NCBI GenBank assembly: GCA_016301865.1
Contig: JAEDOP010000005.1
Span: forward strand, 1 to 18,186
Origin: Alphaproteobacteria bacterium
GTDB taxonomy: Bacteria; Pseudomonadota; Alphaproteobacteria; Rs-D84
DNA: 18,186 bases
Reading direction: 5' to 3'
The notes beneath the pieces were generated by a model. It saw only the letters and a program-made list of their open reading frames with translations. It searched no databases and was not told where the DNA came from. A program made the translations under genes and the position numbers. Positions 14,809 to 18,186 of the stretch are shown piece by piece. How positions within the stretch are numbered: the first letter of the stretch is position 1; each line of letters starts with the position of its first letter.

Positions 14809-15607
14809 TGGGCAATTGGGGCGTGAATTAGTTGCACGTTTGCCAGATGCAATTGCGGTGGACCGTGATGCGCTGGATATCACAGATGCGGTGGCGGTGC
14901 GTGATTTTGTGCGCAAAAATAATATTGATGTAATCATAAACTGCGCAGCGTACACCGCCGTAGATGCGGCCGAAGATGATGTGGATTTGGCGACAAAAAT
15001 CAATGTTGATGGGGTGCGAAATCTGGCCCAGACGGGGGCAAAAATTATTCATATTTCCACAGACTATGTGTTTGATGGAACGGGGCATCGTCCATATGCG
15101 CCAGATGATGAAACAAATCCGGTGTCGGTATATGGGCGGACAAAGCGGGCAGGGGAATTGGCGGCGATTGAAAATGCCGACGTGGCGGTTGTTATTCGTA
15201 CGGCGTGGTTGTACAGCGCGCATGGGAATAACTTTGTAAAGACTATGCGGCGATTGGGGGCGGAAAAAGGTTCAATCAATGTTGTCGCAGACCAGATTGG
15301 CAGTCCGACATTTGCAGGTGACCTGGCGGATGCAATTGTAAAAATTATTCCACAAATGACGCGTGAAAATTCCGGTATATATCACTTTACAAATGAAGGT
15401 GTGTGTTCGTGGTATGATTTCGCCTGTGAAATTATGGAAATGTCGGGGTTGGGGTGTCGGGTAAATCCGATAAAGTCACACCAATATCCAACGCGTGCGG
15501 TGCGGCCGTTTTATAGCGTGTTGGATAAAGACAAGATTAAAAGTGTGTTTGGTGTTGAAATCGAACACTGGAAAAAGGGGTTGGAAAAATGCATAAAACA
15601 ATTTTAA
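14786..15607 (+). CDS. rfbD: dTDP-4-dehydrorhamnose reductase
   Basis: This 273-residue short-chain reductase (usually about 285-300) performs the last, NAD(P)H-dependent step to dTDP-L-rhamnose. It has the dinucleotide loop TGCNGQLG (5-12), NCAAYTAVDAAE (52-63), STDYVFDG (91-98) and the catalytic Tyr116-x3-Lys120 in VYGRTK. RTAWLYSAHGNNFVKTM and DQIGSPT follow, both typical of RmlD. The start has GGGGGA 7 bases upstream, inside the end of rfbC. It overlaps rfbB by 19 bases. Confidence 0.96.
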   Translation: MQLITGCNGQLGRELVARLPDAIAVDRDALDITDAVAVRDFVRKNNIDVIINCAAYTAVDAAEDDVDLATKINVDGVRNLAQTGAKIIHISTDYVFDGTGHRPYAPDDETNPVSVYGRTKRAGELAAIENADVAVVIRTAWLYSAHGNNFVKTMRRLGAEKGSINVVADQIGSPTFAGDLADAIVKIIPQMTRENSGIYHFTNEGVCSWYDFACEIMEMSGLGCRVNPIKSHQYPTRAVRPFYSVLDKDKIKSVFGVEIEHWKKGLEKCIKQF

Positions 15608-16599
15608 TTACAGGTGGGGCGGGCTTTATCGGTTCAAACTTTGTGCCGTATTTTTGTGAAAAATATCCAGAATATAAAATTATCAATCTGGATAAATTGA
15701 CATATGCGGGGAATTTAGAAAATCTGCGGTCGTGCGAAAATATGCCGAACTATTCATTCGTTCAGGGGGATATTTGCGATGCGGATTTGATTGAAAAATT
15801 ATTCCGTGAAAATGATGTGCGTGGGGTAATTCACTTTGCAGCGGAAAGTCATGTGGACAATTCAATCACAGGGCCACGCGCGTTTATAAATACTAATATT
15901 ATTGGGACGTTTAATTTGCTGGATGTGGCGCGACGGCATTGGATGGATGCGCCGGGGCGCATTAAGCCGGGGTATGCGGATGCGCGTTTTCATCATATTT
16001 CCACAGATGAAGTTTATGGGGCATTGGGGGCAACAGGTGAATTTCGCGAAGACACACCATATGCGCCGAACAGTCCGTATTCTGCGTCCAAGGCATCGTC
16101 TGATTTCCTGGTGCGGGCGTATCATCATACATATGGGTTGAATACAACAACGTCGAACTGTTCCAATAACTATGGACCAAAACAGCATAATGAAAAATTA
16201 ATTCCGCATATTATTTCGTGTGCGCTGGCGGGCAAATCGTTGCCGATTTATGGACGTGGGGAAAATGTGCGGGACTGGCTGTATGTGATGGATCATTGTC
16301 GGGCGATTGATTTGATTTTTCATCAGGGGCGCGCGGGCGAGACGTACAATGTCGGCGGGCATAATGAACGAAATAATATTACGATTGTAAAAACCATCTG
16401 TTTGATTCTGGACGAATTGCGCCCACGAACAGACGGCAAAAAGTATGAATCCCAGATTGAATTTGTCGCCGACCGTGCGGGGCATGATTTCAGATATGCG
16501 ATTGATGCGGGCAAGTTGGAACAGGAACTGGGGTGGCGTGCGAATGAAACATTTGATACAGGGATTGTCAAGACCGTAAAATGGTATCTGGACAGGTAA
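15589..16599 (+). CDS. rfbB: dTDP-glucose 4,6-dehydratase
   Basis: This 336-residue protein, slightly shorter than the usual 350-360, converts dTDP-glucose to the 4-keto-6-deoxy intermediate in the second step. Motifs are GGAGFIGS (9-16, NAD binding), DKLTYAGNLENL (35-46), HFAAESHVDNSI (82-93), the catalytic STDEVYG (138-144, Asp-Glu pair) and Tyr164-x3-Lys168 in YSASK. SNCSNNYGP and RDWLYVMDHC follow. The start lies 8 bases after AAGGGG within the end of rfbD. It is the last gene of the operon, with a terminator a few bases later. Gene order A-C-D-B differs from the common B-D-A-C. Confidence 0.97.
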   Translation: MHKTILITGGAGFIGSNFVPYFCEKYPEYKIINLDKLTYAGNLENLRSCENMPNYSFVQGDICDADLIEKLFRENDVRGVIHFAAESHVDNSITGPRAFINTNIIGTFNLLDVARRHWMDAPGRIKPGYADARFHHISTDEVYGALGATGEFREDTPYAPNSPYSASKASSDFLVRAYHHTYGLNTTTSNCSNNYGPKQHNEKLIPHIISCALAGKSLPIYGRGENVRDWLYVMDHCRAIDLIFHQGRAGETYNVGGHNERNNITIVKTICLILDELRPRTDGKKYESQIEFVADRAGHDFRYAIDAGKLEQELGWRANETFDTGIVKTVKWYLDR

Positions 16600-16603
16600 G
16601 TTG

Positions 16604-16628
16604 TCCCCGCGTGATTGCGGGGATTTTT
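16604..16628 (+). terminator. Intrinsic terminator of the rfb operon
   Basis: TCCCCGC (16604-16610), loop GTGATT and GCGGGGA (16617-16623) are followed by five T. It lies immediately after the rfbB stop. Confidence 0.9.
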
Positions 16629-16633
16629 GTTCT

Positions 16634-16661
16634 TTGTAATGGGGCGGATTTGTGTTATAAT
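16634..16661 (+). promoter_or_regulatory. Promoter of the outer-membrane protein gene
   Basis: TTGTAA (16634-16639) and TATAAT (16656-16661) are 16 bases apart, with TG at 16653-16654 completing an extended -10. The predicted leader is about 17 bases and contains AAGGAG (16671-16676). Confidence 0.7.
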
Positions 16662-16684
16662 TTTTGACAAAAGGAGTTATTGTT

Positions 16685-17977
16685 ATGAAGAAATCTTTAT
16701 CGGTTTTTGTTGGTTTGTTGGTGGCATTGGGGGCGGTTTCGGCAGATGCAGCCACAAATTGGGGAACACGTGCAGGGTCCAGTGCAGATTTATCAAGTGC
16801 GCCGGCCACACGTACACGTGAAAAAATTAACTATGAAAAATATCAGACGCGTACGCTGACCAAAACGTACGAGTCCAAAGACGCCGGGGATTTGTATTAC
16901 ACAAAACCACAAAATCGCAGTGCGCTGTATAAACAGTACGAAGGGGCAAATTCTTCGTCGGCGCGCGCGACAAAAACGACACAGCGTACAACACGTTCTG
17001 AAAAAGTTGTGAACAAAATGCGTCGTAAGTATTTCTTGGCACATCCGTTCTATCAGCCATTGGGCGGAATGTTCGGGTCGCATACAGATTTGTCATATAA
17101 CAACAGTTCGTATGATTTTAAAATAAATCAGACGTTGCCAGTATGGAATGCAAATGCAAATGCATACCAGGCGGTGTTAAATGGACTGGGGGCTAAGTGG
17201 GATATGACTGGATTTTCTATCAAGGAAGATTTCAGTTATGGTATCACAGACCGAATCGCAGTTCTGGGGATGTTGCAGTATGATATGAATGAATATAAAT
17301 TCGAATGGGATGATAATTCGCCGGATGACAAAATGGATGATGATGGTTTGAATCTGTTTGGTATTGGTGGACAGTGGCGCTTTGTCGATACAGATGAATG
17401 GATTGCAACGGCATCTGCGTATTTCCAGCATCAAAAAGATGTTGCAAATAATTTCTTGGTTGAATTAAAAGGTGGGTACAAGGTTTCTTCGTCCACAATC
17501 TATGGTTTGGTGCGTGGTTGGTATGTCGACCTGGATGGTAATTCATATGGTAATGGGCTCGAAGGCACTGATGAAAGTGGTAATGCAGTAATGACATATA
17601 TTCCATATCAGGTTGGTGACAGCAGTGTGATGTATGTCGAAGGTGGATTGGGTGTGTTTAGTGTGCTGAATGAAGATTGGACACTGAATGTAGAGGCAAT
17701 CTTTGGTGACTATGATTGGCACAACCAGGGTAATATCAAGGGGGCAATCGGGTGGCAGCCAAATGATTGGTTCGCATTGAACCTGTATGCCAAGGTTGCG
17801 TTCTATGACAGTGCAGATGGCAAGGATTTAGATTTGTACTGGATGGAACAAGGTATCACAGCCCAGGCACCAGATGGTACAGAATTGAGTTTAGATTCTT
17901 TGACCAAGATTGGTACAGTGGAATTGGATAACTATGCCGAAACAAAAATTGGTTTGCAGGTAATGTTCCAGTTCTAG
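16685..17977 (+). CDS. Predicted outer-membrane beta-barrel protein with basic N-terminal extension
   Basis: This 430-residue protein has a Sec signal peptide (MKKSLSVFVGLLVALGAVSADA, cut near 22-23). A Thr/Lys/Arg/Tyr-rich segment of roughly 90-95 residues follows (RTREKINYEKYQTRTLTKTY, later RATKTTQRTTRSEKVVNKMR) and looks soluble. From about residue 125 the text alternates polar and aromatic residues in strands with Asp/Asn/Gly turns, ending VMFQF. The terminal Phe is the signal used by the BAM machinery to insert barrels. I infer a barrel of modest size but cannot name its substrate. The start is the ATG at 16685 with AAGGAG 8 bases upstream. An upstream TTG reading from 16664 would lengthen the signal peptide pointlessly. 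Good promoter and ribosome site suggest strong expression. Confidence 0.78.
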   Translation: MKKSLSVFVGLLVALGAVSADAATNWGTRAGSSADLSSAPATRTREKINYEKYQTRTLTKTYESKDAGDLYYTKPQNRSALYKQYEGANSSSARATKTTQRTTRSEKVVNKMRRKYFLAHPFYQPLGGMFGSHTDLSYNNSSYDFKINQTLPVWNANANAYQAVLNGLGAKWDMTGFSIKEDFSYGITDRIAVLGMLQYDMNEYKFEWDDNSPDDKMDDDGLNLFGIGGQWRFVDTDEWIATASAYFQHQKDVANNFLVELKGGYKVSSSTIYGLVRGWYVDLDGNSYGNGLEGTDESGNAVMTYIPYQVGDSSVMYVEGGLGVFSVLNEDWTLNVEAIFGDYDWHNQGNIKGAIGWQPNDWFALNLYAKVAFYDSADGKDLDLYWMEQGITAQAPDGTELSLDSLTKIGTVELDNYAETKIGLQVMFQF

Positions 17978-17994
17978 GGGTTATTAAATTAATA

Positions 17995-18018
17995 TGCCCC
18001 CGGGTGTATCTGGGGGCA
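17995..18018 (+). other. GC-rich hairpin without a T run, between two exported-protein genes
   Basis: TGCCCCC (17995-18001), a 10-base loop and GGGGGCA (18012-18018) form a strong stem. The following bases (AAGTTTATATT) are not a terminator tail. It may stabilise the 3' end of the upstream message or partly reduce read-through into the next gene. Confidence 0.55.
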
Positions 18019-18048
18019 AAGTTTATATTGGGTACAGGGAGAGGGTTT

Positions 18049-18186
18049 ATGCGTAAATTTTTATCGATTTTGGGTTTGTTGGGTATAATGGTCACACCGT
18101 CGTTCACGCGTGCGAATGATTTGGTAACCGATACGTCTGACCCGTTGTTTTTACAGGGTATAGAAGAAATTTTATCAACATCATCG
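18049..18186 (+). CDS. Exported protein, N-terminal fragment (3' truncated)
   Basis: Only 46 residues are in the window. The start ATG has a strong GGGAGAGGG just upstream. The product begins with a likely Sec signal peptide, MRKFLSILGLLGIMVTPSFTRA, cut near residue 22, followed by NDLVTDTSDPLFLQGIEEIL. That is too little to assign a family. It sits 71 bases after a predicted outer-membrane protein in the same direction, so it may be another envelope protein, possibly co-transcribed past the hairpin at 17995-18018. Confidence 0.7.
   Translation, partial: MRKFLSILGLLGIMVTPSFTRANDLVTDTSDPLFLQGIEEILSTSS

Noticed and set aside
16198..16809. Minus-strand open frame of 203 codons
   Set aside because: It is antisense to rfbB and runs through its terminator and the next promoter. 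Composition is not protein-like.

Overview
This window looks like chromosome from a Gram-negative bacterium. It carries exported proteins with Sec signal peptides, an outer-membrane barrel protein ending in Phe, TypA/BipA, an FtsK translocase with its gamma domain, and a complete dTDP-L-rhamnose operon. By eye the G+C content is in the middle forties. Protein style and gene mix suggest an uncultured alphaproteobacterium, perhaps a gut lineage of the RF32/CAG-239 kind. That placement is recalled similarity, not a search result. There are no rRNA or tRNA genes, transposases, integrases or CRISPR arrays, and no gene-free stretch exceeds about 190 bases.

Layout. (1) 2-4712 is a surface-polysaccharide block. 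It holds the end of a GT2 glycosyltransferase (+), a compact minus-strand operon (RgpF-like, then a GT2_4-type glycosyltransferase, then a Stealth-family sugar-phosphate transferase), and a divergent GT61-type glycosyltransferase (+). (2) 4741-9895 is largely housekeeping: typA (-), two unrecognised small proteins on the plus strand, and ftsK. (3) 9892-10000 is a long imperfect palindrome whose left arm begins at the ftsK stop codon. (4) 10080-12739 encodes two exported, cysteine-rich, coiled-coil proteins of unknown function that overlap by one base (TAATG). (5) 12766-13251 (-) is an unknown 161-residue protein with its own good promoter. (6) 13383-16599 is rfbA-rfbC-rfbD-rfbB, with every junction overlapping. 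(7) 16685-18186 holds a predicted outer-membrane barrel with a long basic N-terminal extension, then the start of another exported protein.

How they fit together. The rfb operon makes dTDP-L-rhamnose from glucose-1-phosphate. The RgpF-like protein about 10 kb away belongs to a family tied to rhamnan synthesis, so the glycosyltransferase block may use that donor. The Stealth enzyme would add a phosphodiester-linked sugar. Convergent gene pairs are separated by short, GC-rich, apparently bidirectional terminators.

Promoters. Several plus-strand genes share an extended -10 of the form TGN-TAWAAW and have short predicted leaders. One (ftsK) would be almost leaderless. The strongest candidates for something undescribed are the exported cysteine-rich pair with its odd 3' tail, and the palindrome upstream of it.
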